From positions 162,540-226,539 of the forward strand of contig NZ_VOSC01000007.1 in assembly GCF_007997385.1 (NCBI RefSeq): a DNA stretch of 64,000 nucleotides. Reading direction: 5' to 3'. The translations under genes were made by a program, and so were the position numbers. The notes below the pieces were generated by a model that saw only the letters and a list, made by a program, of their open reading frames with translations, was not told where the DNA came from and made no database searches. This document shows positions 57,244-64,000 of this stretch, piece after piece; within the stretch, counting starts at the first letter, position 1, and each line of letters begins with the position of its first letter. The DNA comes from Seonamhaeicola algicola (GTDB lineage: Bacteria; Bacteroidota; Bacteroidia; Flavobacteriales; Flavobacteriaceae).

Positions 57244-58053
57244 ATGAAAAAAATTATAATCTTATTATCTCTATTTTGTTTAATGTTTTCTTGTGAAGAT
57301 GTTATTGATGTTGATTTAGAAAGCGTACCACCAAGACTGGTAATTGATGCTACACTTTCTTGGGAAAAAGGCACAACAGGCAATGAACAAGAAATAAAAT
57401 TAAGCCTAACCGCCCCGTATTTTGATGTTAACATACCACCAGCAACAGGTGCAAGCGTTACTGTTACAGATACCGATAATAATACATTTATTTTTAATGA
57501 AGAATTACAAGGATTATACAAAAATTACAACTTTGTGCCCCAAATTAACATGCAATATACCCTTACTGTTATTTATGAAAACCAAACTTATATAGCTACT
57601 GAAACCTTAATTCCTGTAGTTCCTATTGATTTTGTTGAACAAAATGACAATGGTGGCTTTTCTGGTGAAGATATTGAAATTAAAGCTTATTATACTGATC
57701 CTTCAAACCAAGAAAATTATTATTTATTTGAATTTGGTAACGATGGAAATATGCCAACTCTTGAGGTTTATGACGATGAGTTTAATAACGGAAATCAAAT
57801 TTTCGGATTTTATGTTGATGAAGATTTAAAAAAAGATGACTTGTTAAGAATAAAGTTATCTGGCATTTCGCAACGTTGTTACAATTATATTTTTGTGCTC
57901 TTACAACAAACCGATGATGAAACTGGAGACCCTTTTGAAACCCAACCAGCAACGGTTAGAGGTAATTGCATAAATGAAACAAACCCAGAAAACTATCCGT
58001 TAGGCTATTTTAGGGTTACTGAAACTGATGTTTTCACCTATACTGTTCAATAA
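57244..58053 (+). CDS. DUF4249 lipoprotein
   Basis: A 269-residue surface or periplasmic lipoprotein with lipobox LMFSC (Cys17) followed by acidic EDVIDVDLE, a typical flavobacterial outer-membrane export signal. The rest is beta-rich (GASVTVTDTDNNTFIFNE, YTLTVIYENQTYIATETLIP) with a conserved C-terminal TVRGNCINETNPENYPLGYFRV. This is the DUF4249 family that accompanies TonB receptors. It lies four bases after the receptor gene and is clearly cotranscribed. No enzymatic motif; a role in ligand capture or receptor capping is inferred from pairing. Confidence 0.9.
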   Translation: MKKIIILLSLFCLMFSCEDVIDVDLESVPPRLVIDATLSWEKGTTGNEQEIKLSLTAPYFDVNIPPATGASVTVTDTDNNTFIFNEELQGLYKNYNFVPQINMQYTLTVIYENQTYIATETLIPVVPIDFVEQNDNGGFSGEDIEIKAYYTDPSNQENYYLFEFGNDGNMPTLEVYDDEFNNGNQIFGFYVDEDLKKDDLLRIKLSGISQRCYNYIFVLLQQTDDETGDPFETQPATVRGNCINETNPENYPLGYFRVTETDVFTYTVQ

Positions 58054-58060
58054 ATTAATG

Positions 58061-58068
58061 TATTTTTG
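58061..58068 (+). promoter_or_regulatory. Possible -7 element for murQ
   Basis: TATTTTTG matches TAnnTTTG and ends six bases before the murQ ATG at 58074, so a transcript from it would be leaderless. AT-rich sequence makes chance matches common. Confidence 0.3.
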
Positions 58069-58073
58069 AATTT

Positions 58074-58892
58074 ATGAACTTTACTAAAACTACCGAGCAA
58101 GATTCAAATTACAATCATTTAGAAAAAAAGAGTGTAAATGAACTGTTAACCAACATTAACAACGAAGATAAAACGGTACCATACGCTGTTGAAAAAGCGT
58201 TACCACAAATAGAAATTTTAGTTTCTGAAATTGTAAAAAAACTAAAATCTGGTGGTAGATTATTTTACATTGGAGCTGGCACTAGTGGCCGTTTAGGTAT
58301 TGTTGATGCCTCAGAATGTCCGCCAACTTTTGGCGTAGATCATGGTTTAGTTATTGGCTTAATTGCTGGTGGTGATACAGCTATAAGAAAAGCTGTTGAA
58401 TTTGCTGAAGACTCAACAACCCTTGGTTGGGAAGATCTTCAAAAACATAACATATCATCTAATGATGTTGTTATTGGTATTGCAGCATCTGGTACTACAC
58501 CTTATGTCATTTCAGCTTTAAATACATGTAATGAAAATAATATTGTAACAGGTTGTATTACTTGTAATCATAACAGTCCGCTATCACAAACTGCTCAATT
58601 TCCTATTGAAGTTATTGTAGGCCCAGAATTTGTTACAGGAAGTTCTAGAATGAAAGCTGGTACTGCCCAAAAATTAGTTTTAAACATGATTACCACTGCA
58701 AGTATGATTCAATTAGGGCATGTAAAAGGAAACAAAATGGTTGATATGCAACTTAGCAACAATAAATTAGTTGACAGGGGCACAAAAATGATAATGAAAG
58801 AACTAAATATTCCTGAAAACCAAGCACAAAAATTACTAAATAAATATGGCAGTGTGCGTTTAGCTATTAATAATTACAATGACCAAAACTAA
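58074..58892 (+). CDS. murQ: N-acetylmuramic acid 6-phosphate etherase
   Basis: Cleaves the lactyl ether of MurNAc-6-phosphate to give GlcNAc-6-phosphate, in recycling of peptidoglycan. SIS-domain enzyme, 272 residues. Motifs: FYIGAGTSGRLGIVDASECPPTFG (about 64-87, sugar-phosphate binding with the catalytic-site acid), GIAASGTTPYV, and GSSRMKAGTAQKLVLNMITTASMI (about 191-214) with HVKGNKMVDM. Slightly shorter than the E. coli enzyme. No murK, anmK or PTS gene lies next to it. Its last 14 bases overlap the following small membrane-protein gene. Confidence 0.95.
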   Translation: MNFTKTTEQDSNYNHLEKKSVNELLTNINNEDKTVPYAVEKALPQIEILVSEIVKKLKSGGRLFYIGAGTSGRLGIVDASECPPTFGVDHGLVIGLIAGGDTAIRKAVEFAEDSTTLGWEDLQKHNISSNDVVIGIAASGTTPYVISALNTCNENNIVTGCITCNHNSPLSQTAQFPIEVIVGPEFVTGSSRMKAGTAQKLVLNMITTASMIQLGHVKGNKMVDMQLSNNKLVDRGTKMIMKELNIPENQAQKLLNKYGSVRLAINNYNDQN

Positions 58893-59115
58893 CAGAACCG
58901 ATAAAGAAATACTTATAAAAGGCCTAAAATTTATGGGTGGTTCATTAGGCTGCATGTTTTTAGGGCCTACTTTAATTTACATTTCGCAAACAAGTTTAAA
59001 AAAACCTATAGATACTATAATTTTAATTATTGGAATTTTAATAGCTATTACAGCAGTAGTTTTAGCTTTTAAGGGCATTAATACTATTTTAAATAGTATG
59101 TTTAAAAAACAATAA
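58879..59115 (+). CDS. Small membrane protein (probably DUF6095 family)
   Basis: A 78-residue protein with two membrane helices (about 16-38 and 44-66; GLKFMGGSLGCMFLGPTLIYIS and IDTIILIIGILIAITAVVLAF) and a short basic C-terminus. I recognise it as a small protein common in Flavobacteriaceae downstream of murQ; the name DUF6095 is from memory. It overlaps murQ by 14 bases, so it is translationally coupled. Function unknown. Its TAA is directly followed by the stop codon of the opposite-strand DinB-like gene. Confidence 0.8.
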   Translation: MTKTNRTDKEILIKGLKFMGGSLGCMFLGPTLIYISQTSLKKPIDTIILIIGILIAITAVVLAFKGINTILNSMFKKQ

Positions 59116-59616
59116 TTATGAGGCCTTTACATTTTTTGGTGTTGTTGGGTTGTAACCAAAACTACTATCATTAAAACTAATTTTTAAACCTTCAAGAATA
59201 TAGTTTATAATAGCATAATGATGAATGGTGTGGCTATTGGCTTGCGAAAATAAAGATGCCATGGTATAAGGCATTTCAACTTTTCCCATACCTAAATCAT
59301 CAATAACTTTAACGGGTGTTTGTATATCTAAATTAAAAGATTTCAAACTATTTTCAATATTAGCTAAGTAACTTAATGCTTTACAACAAGCACATTCAAC
59401 AGCCTTATTTCTACTTCTGGCAGTTAAATTAACCACGTTATTTTCATCAACATTAAAAATACAATCATAAAAATCTAAAATATGCCTAATATGGCAACCA
59501 ATACTGGAGCAATAAGGCGAAACAGAAGCGTTTTGTAATTGTTCATCGGATAACTGCTCTAATAAAAATCTAGACTTTTCAAGGGTTTTTAGGGTAGCAG
59601 CAATAATTTTATCCAT
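59116..59616 (-). CDS. DinB-like four-helix-bundle protein
   Basis: A 166-residue helical protein of the DinB/YfiT-like superfamily. Three conserved histidine positions for the metal site are visible: H42 and H45 in GCHIRHILDFYD, and H129-H133 in NSHTIHHYAIINYIL. Members use a metal for thiol-dependent or hydrolytic chemistry, but many have no known substrate. A cluster of cysteines at about 74-78 (VECACCKAL) is unusual. It ends on the base next to the convergent gene's stop codon, so there is no room for a terminator between them. Confidence 0.8.
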   Translation of the reverse strand: MDKIIAATLKTLEKSRFLLEQLSDEQLQNASVSPYCSSIGCHIRHILDFYDCIFNVDENNVVNLTARSRNKAVECACCKALSYLANIENSLKSFNLDIQTPVKVIDDLGMGKVEMPYTMASLFSQANSHTIHHYAIINYILEGLKISFNDSSFGYNPTTPKNVKAS

Positions 59617-59689
59617 AGAAACTAAAATAGTTAAATAATTTGAATTGAAAAATTTTTGATGTTAGTCCGTTAACAATCCAATAGCTTAC

Positions 59690-61276
59690 TTAAAATTCCG
59701 TTTTTTTAAAAATTATTGTTTTATGGTTTTCAAATAAAGCCTTGTATTCAAGTAAAATTTCAATGTTTTCAGATTCAAAATCTTTTTTCGTGTGCTTAAA
59801 ATTTGAAATAACAATACCATTTTCATTAGCATCTAAAAACTTATTAATAGCTTCTTTGGTGTTTAAAACTTCAAAAGTTTGTTTGTAGTTTATAGGAAAA
59901 GCGGCATCTAAACGCTTATATGCTACAATTTTGGATTGCTTAGGAATTACAGAAAATGATTTTTCAACCGGGTTTAAAACAATCAATTTAGGATAAATAA
60001 CTCCAAAAATTACCATACCTAAAACTACCCAACTAAAACCAATAACTACTATACCTCTTTTTAAAAAAGTTTTCTTTATAAAATAATAGCCAACAAAAGC
60101 CCCTATTGTGGCTATTAACAAAAATAAGCTGTACCATTTTACAGGTTGTAATTGTTTTTCAATATTAAACGCAACAAAAGCGCCTATTGGTAACAAAACT
60201 GAAATTACAATGAGCACAAAACTACTCCGTTTAAACCATTTGAGGGGCACTTTTTTTTCTATTATTTTTTGAATATAAAAAGCTATTAAAAAAGCCAAAA
60301 ACGGATAACAAGGCATGGTGTAATTGGGCAACTTTGTACCGCTAATACTAAAAAACACAATAAATACCACAGATACAATAAGCGCAAATAGCACAAAGGT
60401 TTGGTTTTTATGTAACCAAGCATGTTTAAAGCCTTGAATTATATATACTGAAAACGGTAAAAGCCCTAAAATAACAAAAGCCCAAGTAATTAAAAAAATG
60501 CCTCCGTGCCCTTCCATTTTACTACTAAACCTATTAATATTATGGTTTAAAAAAAAACCTTCGGTAAACAATCCATTAGTAGCTTTATGCACAGCTAAAA
60601 ACCATGGTATAGCAATACAAAAGGTTAGTAAACCTCCTAAAATGGGATAACAACTAAATACTTTTTTTGTAAAAAGCTCTTTTTTGAATAATAAAAAAAC
60701 AAGAATGATTAATCCTGGTAAAGCAATAGCAACAGGACCTTTACTAAGCGTACCTAAGCCTAAAAACACATAAAAAAGTAACAAGCTTAGTTTTGCACTA
60801 TTCATATAAAAATCTAGAAAGCAAAACAAACTCATACTCACAAAAAAAATTAAATATGGATCTGGAACTGCTTGATGAAATACTTGTACAAAAAATACAC
60901 TGCTTAAAAGTATAAACCACGTTATTATAGCTACTTGTTTATTAAATAATTTAGCTGTAAAATAAAATGTACCTAAAATTGTAAGCGCCCCAAAAACTGA
61001 AGAAAAAAAGCGTGCTGCAAATGCATTTACTCCAAACATTTTATAGCTTAACATCATAAAAAAATAATGTAATGGAGGTTTGTCTGTCCGTAAAACATTA
61101 TTAAATGTTGGAATAATAAACGTATTATTAATTAACATTTCTCTAGCTGCTTCACTATTTTTAGCTTCATCTAAAATATAAATTGGAAATCCGTGAATAA
61201 AAAATCCACATACAAATAAGCTTATTATAAAAACACTTAGTAATTTCTTATCATTAAGAATACGTTCTAATAGCAT
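59690..61276 (-). CDS. GT39/ArnT-like integral membrane glycosyltransferase
   Basis: A 528-residue enzyme with about 11-12 membrane helices. The first periplasmic loop has the catalytic acidic motif YILDEAKNSEAAREM (about 33-47), followed by LRTDKPPLHYFFMML; this pattern defines PMT_2/ArnT-like transferases that use polyprenyl-phosphate sugars to modify lipid A, proteins or glycans on the periplasmic side. C-terminal soluble region about 440-528. The substrate cannot be fixed. It is divergent from a GT2 gene (42 bases between) whose product could make the polyprenyl-phosphate sugar. Confidence 0.88.
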   Translation of the reverse strand: MLLERILNDKKLLSVFIISLFVCGFFIHGFPIYILDEAKNSEAAREMLINNTFIIPTFNNVLRTDKPPLHYFFMMLSYKMFGVNAFAARFFSSVFGALTILGTFYFTAKLFNKQVAIITWFILLSSVFFVQVFHQAVPDPYLIFFVSMSLFCFLDFYMNSAKLSLLLFYVFLGLGTLSKGPVAIALPGLIILVFLLFKKELFTKKVFSCYPILGGLLTFCIAIPWFLAVHKATNGLFTEGFFLNHNINRFSSKMEGHGGIFLITWAFVILGLLPFSVYIIQGFKHAWLHKNQTFVLFALIVSVVFIVFFSISGTKLPNYTMPCYPFLAFLIAFYIQKIIEKKVPLKWFKRSSFVLIVISVLLPIGAFVAFNIEKQLQPVKWYSLFLLIATIGAFVGYYFIKKTFLKRGIVVIGFSWVVLGMVIFGVIYPKLIVLNPVEKSFSVIPKQSKIVAYKRLDAAFPINYKQTFEVLNTKEAINKFLDANENGIVISNFKHTKKDFESENIEILLEYKALFENHKTIIFKKTEF

Positions 61277-61318
61277 ACATCAATTAATATTGCTGTTATA
61301 GTTCAAATTAAATGTATT

Positions 61319-62320
61319 ATGGCATTTTCCAAATTAGATTATGGTTACCTTTCTGTTATCATTCCCGTTTATAATGAAGAAGATAATGTAGCTTTACTAA
61401 CCGAGCGTATTGATAATGCTTTAAAAGGTTTTCAATATGAAATAATATTTATTGATGATTTTTCAACTGATAATACACGGGTAAATATTTTAAAAATGAA
61501 TTTGCCTCATGTAACTTTAATTGAACTTAGAAAAAACTACGGACAAAGTTTAGCGCTTTCTGCTGGTATTGACACTGCTAAAGGCGATTATATAATTACA
61601 ATGGATGGCGATTTACAAAATGACCCAACCGATATTCCTGCAATGCTACAAAAGTTAAAAACTGAAGATTGGGATGTTGTAACAGGTATTAGAGCCAAAA
61701 GAAAAGATAATTTTGTTAGAACAATACCATCTAAAATTGCAAATTTTATTATTAGAAAAGCCACAAAATTAGACTTAAAAGATCAAGGTTGTGCTCTTAA
61801 AATTTTCACCAAAGAAATAGCAAAAGAGCTTAACTTATACGGCGAAATGCACCGTTTTATAAATTTATCGGCCTTCTTAAATGGTGCTAAAATTGCACAA
61901 GTGCCTGTGAAACATCACGAAAGGAAATTCGGCAAATCTAAATACGGCTTAGGTAGAACTTTTAAAGTTGTAAATGATTTACTTTTAATTCTTTTTCAAC
62001 GTAAATATTTGCAAAGGCCCATGCATTTATTTGGTAATATGGGCTTAATATTTTTTGGTATTGGATCTTCAATAAATATATATCTTCTAATTTTAAAAAT
62101 TCTGGGGCAAAATATATGGGGAAAACCTATACTCATTTTAGGTGTTATGATGGTTTTAATTGGCATTCAATTTTTCACAATAGGCATAATTACAGATTTA
62201 TTAATGAAAACTTATTTTGAATCTCAAAAGAAAAAACCTTACAGAATTAGAAAAATTTCAGCTTTTGAATCAAAAAACATGTATGAAGAAAATAAAATTA
62301 CTTCTCAAATTATCAGTTAG
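61319..62320 (+). CDS. GT2 glycosyltransferase (polyprenyl-phosphate sugar synthase-like)
   Basis: A 333-residue enzyme: an N-terminal GT-A domain (about 11-220) with SVIIPVYNEEDNV, IFIDDFSTDNT and the DxD motif MDGDLQ (D96, D98), then LDLKDQGCALKIFTKE, followed by two C-terminal membrane helices (about 238-262 and 272-298) and a basic tail. This is the ArnC/DPM1/GtrB-like layout that transfers a sugar to undecaprenyl phosphate on the inner face. Its 3' end overlaps the next gene by 38 bases. Confidence 0.9.
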   Translation: MAFSKLDYGYLSVIIPVYNEEDNVALLTERIDNALKGFQYEIIFIDDFSTDNTRVNILKMNLPHVTLIELRKNYGQSLALSAGIDTAKGDYIITMDGDLQNDPTDIPAMLQKLKTEDWDVVTGIRAKRKDNFVRTIPSKIANFIIRKATKLDLKDQGCALKIFTKEIAKELNLYGEMHRFINLSAFLNGAKIAQVPVKHHERKFGKSKYGLGRTFKVVNDLLLILFQRKYLQRPMHLFGNMGLIFFGIGSSINIYLLILKILGQNIWGKPILILGVMMVLIGIQFFTIGIITDLLMKTYFESQKKKPYRIRKISAFESKNMYEENKITSQIIS

Positions 62321-63140
62321 TGTTCTTCTGCTTTATTTCGTTCTTCAAAAAATTGATATAAACCAAATTTTCAATTTATACAAAAACAGTAATCCGTTAA
62401 TTATATGTTTAGCAATTGTTCTATTTACAATTTCGCAAATAGTATCATCATATAGACTTTTAACTATATTACATCAAGCTAATTTTAAAATTAAAGCACT
62501 AACAAACCTTAAATTGTATGTAGTTGGTATGTTTTACAACTTTTTTATTCCAGGAGGTATTGGTGGAGATGCTTACAAGGTATTTATATTAAATAAAACA
62601 TATAAATGGAAAGTTAAAACACTCACGCAAAGTATTATTGTTGATAGATTAATTGGTTTAAATGCTATAATAGCCCTAATATTATTACTAACTTCAACAT
62701 TAATAATAAAAACTATATGGCTAACTTATACATTAATATTACTAAGTATTTTATCCTTTCTTACTGGAAAAGTAATTATAAACTACATTTTTAATTTTCT
62801 TTCTAAAAAGGTATATAATAAAACTTTTTGTATATCTTTAATTATACAATTATTGCAATCAGCCTGTATTTGCTGCTTGGTTTATGCAATTACTTCACAG
62901 TTCAATTTAATTCCTTATATTTTAATATTTTTGGTTTCCTCGGTATTATCAGTCGTTTCCTTTTCAGGATTTGGTATAAGAGAATATGTGTACTTACAAG
63001 CCTCCAACTATTTATTAATTAATACACAAACAGGTATTGCTATTGGTTTAGCATTTAACCTTATTACTGCTATAATATCATTGTTAGGTGTTTATTATAC
63101 TATTTTTGGTATAAAATATGAAGACAAAAAAATTATCTAA
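62283..63140 (+). CDS. Lysylphosphatidylglycerol-synthase-TM/AglD-like flippase-type membrane protein
   Basis: Starting at the ATG at 62283 the protein has 285 residues and about eight membrane helices (MKKIKLLLKLSVSVLLLYFVLQ onward). The upstream in-frame ATG at 62217 would add 22 residues that are only the shifted frame of the GT2 gene. The conserved PGGIGGDAYKV (about 98-108) is diagnostic of the LPG_synthase_TM/UPF0104 family, some members of which act in lipid-linked sugar pathways. Its position after a GT2 gene suggests a role in moving or presenting a lipid-linked sugar. Its end overlaps the convergent PAP2 gene by 8 bases. Confidence 0.83.
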   Translation: MKKIKLLLKLSVSVLLLYFVLQKIDINQIFNLYKNSNPLIICLAIVLFTISQIVSSYRLLTILHQANFKIKALTNLKLYVVGMFYNFFIPGGIGGDAYKVFILNKTYKWKVKTLTQSIIVDRLIGLNAIIALILLLTSTLIIKTIWLTYTLILLSILSFLTGKVIINYIFNFLSKKVYNKTFCISLIIQLLQSACICCLVYAITSQFNLIPYILIFLVSSVLSVVSFSGFGIREYVYLQASNYLLINTQTGIAIGLAFNLITAIISLLGVYYTIFGIKYEDKKII

Positions 63141-63825
63141 ACTTAGGCGTTGTTAATCTTTCAGTTCTGGCAAAAACATCAAATACATTAGGGAAAATAA
63201 ATCTGTTATACCAAGGTATTTTATAGCTGTTAATTATCATAAATGCAATTACCGAAGATAACACACCAAATATAGAACCAAAATATACATCAATAAAAAA
63301 ATGCTGAACTAAATATATTCTAGACATACCAACAAGAAACGACAATAGTATTAATAAAAAAGTAATAATACTATTGTTTATACACAATGCTAAAAAAGTT
63401 GTGATAAAAAATATAGTAGCAGTATGTCCTGAAGGAAAACTTCCAAAGTTATATATTTTAACACCTTCTACTAAATTTAAAATAACAGCCCCTTCATTAC
63501 TACCAAAATATTTAAATGGCCTAAAACTACCGTGTAATAAAACCTCTTTAAACATCAAAACAATAAATAATTGAATAAGAAAAGAAAATATAAATTGAAA
63601 TGCATACTTAACTTTAAAAAACAAAAGCAATAAAACTCCAATAAAAACAATACTAAAACCATTACCAATACTACTCAATATTTTGAAAACGCCATCTAAA
63701 AAAAACGAATGATTTTTATTAATAAATAATAAAACTGTTCCTTTCTCTAGTAATAATAATGGAGTAATTAAGAATAAAAAACAAAAAAACACTAGCAATA
63801 CATTAAATAGCCTTTTGTGTAACAT
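63133..63825 (-). CDS. PAP2-family lipid phosphatase
   Basis: A 230-residue membrane protein with about six helices and the three phosphatase motifs: K93...R102-P103 (with eight residues between, longer than the common six), PSGHT (131-135) and SRIYLVQHFFID (168-179), giving the SRx5Hx3D catalytic pattern with H175. Such enzymes dephosphorylate undecaprenyl pyrophosphate, phosphatidate or lipid A (LpxE/LpxF-like). It is convergent with the flippase-like gene (8-base overlap at 3' ends). Together with the neighbouring GT2, GT39 and flippase-like genes it fits a lipid-carrier or lipid A pathway. Confidence 0.9.
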   Translation of the reverse strand: MLHKRLFNVLLVFFCFLFLITPLLLLEKGTVLLFINKNHSFFLDGVFKILSSIGNGFSIVFIGVLLLLFFKVKYAFQFIFSFLIQLFIVLMFKEVLLHGSFRPFKYFGSNEGAVILNLVEGVKIYNFGSFPSGHTATIFFITTFLALCINNSIITFLLILLSFLVGMSRIYLVQHFFIDVYFGSIFGVLSSVIAFMIINSYKIPWYNRFIFPNVFDVFARTERLTTPKFR

Positions 63826-64000
63826 AACTATAATTTTAAAAGTTTTCTAAAACTATAGCTTTAAAATAAACACAAAGTAAAACATATTTTAAACCAATAT
63901 TATTAAAATAGTAGTAACCTAAAAAGAATGTTAATTTAAAAAACTATTATATGAATTTGAGTTAACAATTGATTTATTAAACAGAATATAGCTTAAGTAT
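63826..64000. other. AT-rich end of the window
   Basis: About 175 bases upstream of the PAP2 gene with no supported feature; any gene starting here runs off the window. Confidence 0.5.

Overview
This window is an ordinary-looking stretch of chromosome from a member of the Flavobacteriaceae (Bacteroidota), most likely a marine or host-associated species. The evidence is a strongly AT-rich composition, a type IX secretion sorting domain, SusC-like/Oar-like TonB-dependent receptors with N-terminal carboxypeptidase-regulatory domains, a TonB receptor paired with a DUF4249 lipoprotein, a monomeric isocitrate dehydrogenase, TTG/ATG starts without Shine-Dalgarno sequences, and promoters of the Bacteroidota type (TAnnTTTG at -7). 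I see no rRNA, tRNA, CRISPR array, insertion sequence or prophage. About 53 protein genes are supported; the first is cut by the left edge.

Layout. 1-6552: the 3' end of a T9SS-sorted secreted protein faces hisS; then a conserved hypothetical gene, a lipoprotein glycerophosphodiesterase and a large Oar-like TonB receptor, all on the minus strand. 6689-7792: the rpsF-rpsR-rplI operon. 7994-14070: a LytTR response regulator, priA with a BrkB-family membrane protein, nadC, rlmH and the hibernation factor hpf. 14200-17538: a multi-PAS membrane histidine kinase with its single-domain response regulator. 17813-22441: rdgB, a bifunctional Rel/SpoT, a Fur-family regulator and purA. 22552-32204: an OstA/LptA-like LPS-transport protein with an unusual C-terminal extension, a class III aminotransferase, a TPR protein, two tandem DUF368 (PopT-type) membrane proteins coupled to aroE, and a DUF349 protein. 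32338-35712: proC-proB, a small basic protein, a GNAT acetyltransferase and mazG. 35908-37020: a secreted C1q-like protein and a YtxH protein.

37122-47777 is a long minus-strand block: acnA, acnB, then a MoxR ATPase at the end of an operon of three SurA/parvulin-type periplasmic chaperones. 48028-54793 carries an outer-membrane beta-barrel receptor, trmD, rplS and icd. Together acnA, acnB and icd give the citrate-to-2-oxoglutarate half of the TCA cycle within about 17 kb. 54870-59616: a TonB receptor/DUF4249 pair, murQ, a small membrane protein and a DinB-like protein. 59690-63825: a GT39 transferase, a GT2 dolichyl-phosphate-sugar-synthase-like enzyme, a flippase-like membrane protein and a PAP2 phosphatase, which together look like a polyprenyl-phosphate-linked glycan or lipid A modification set.

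The most interesting items for follow-up are: a gene-free 0.76 kb between rplS and icd that contains a convincing orphan terminator and stacked hairpins (candidate small RNA); a structured leader in front of rplS with a promoter/start region that matches the rpsF promoter over 14 bases; an OstA-like protein fused to what looks like a jelly-roll carbohydrate-binding module; the tandem PopT paralogues, one of which has lost the acidic residue of the family signature; and the lipid-linked sugar gene cluster at the right end. None of these is proven from sequence alone.
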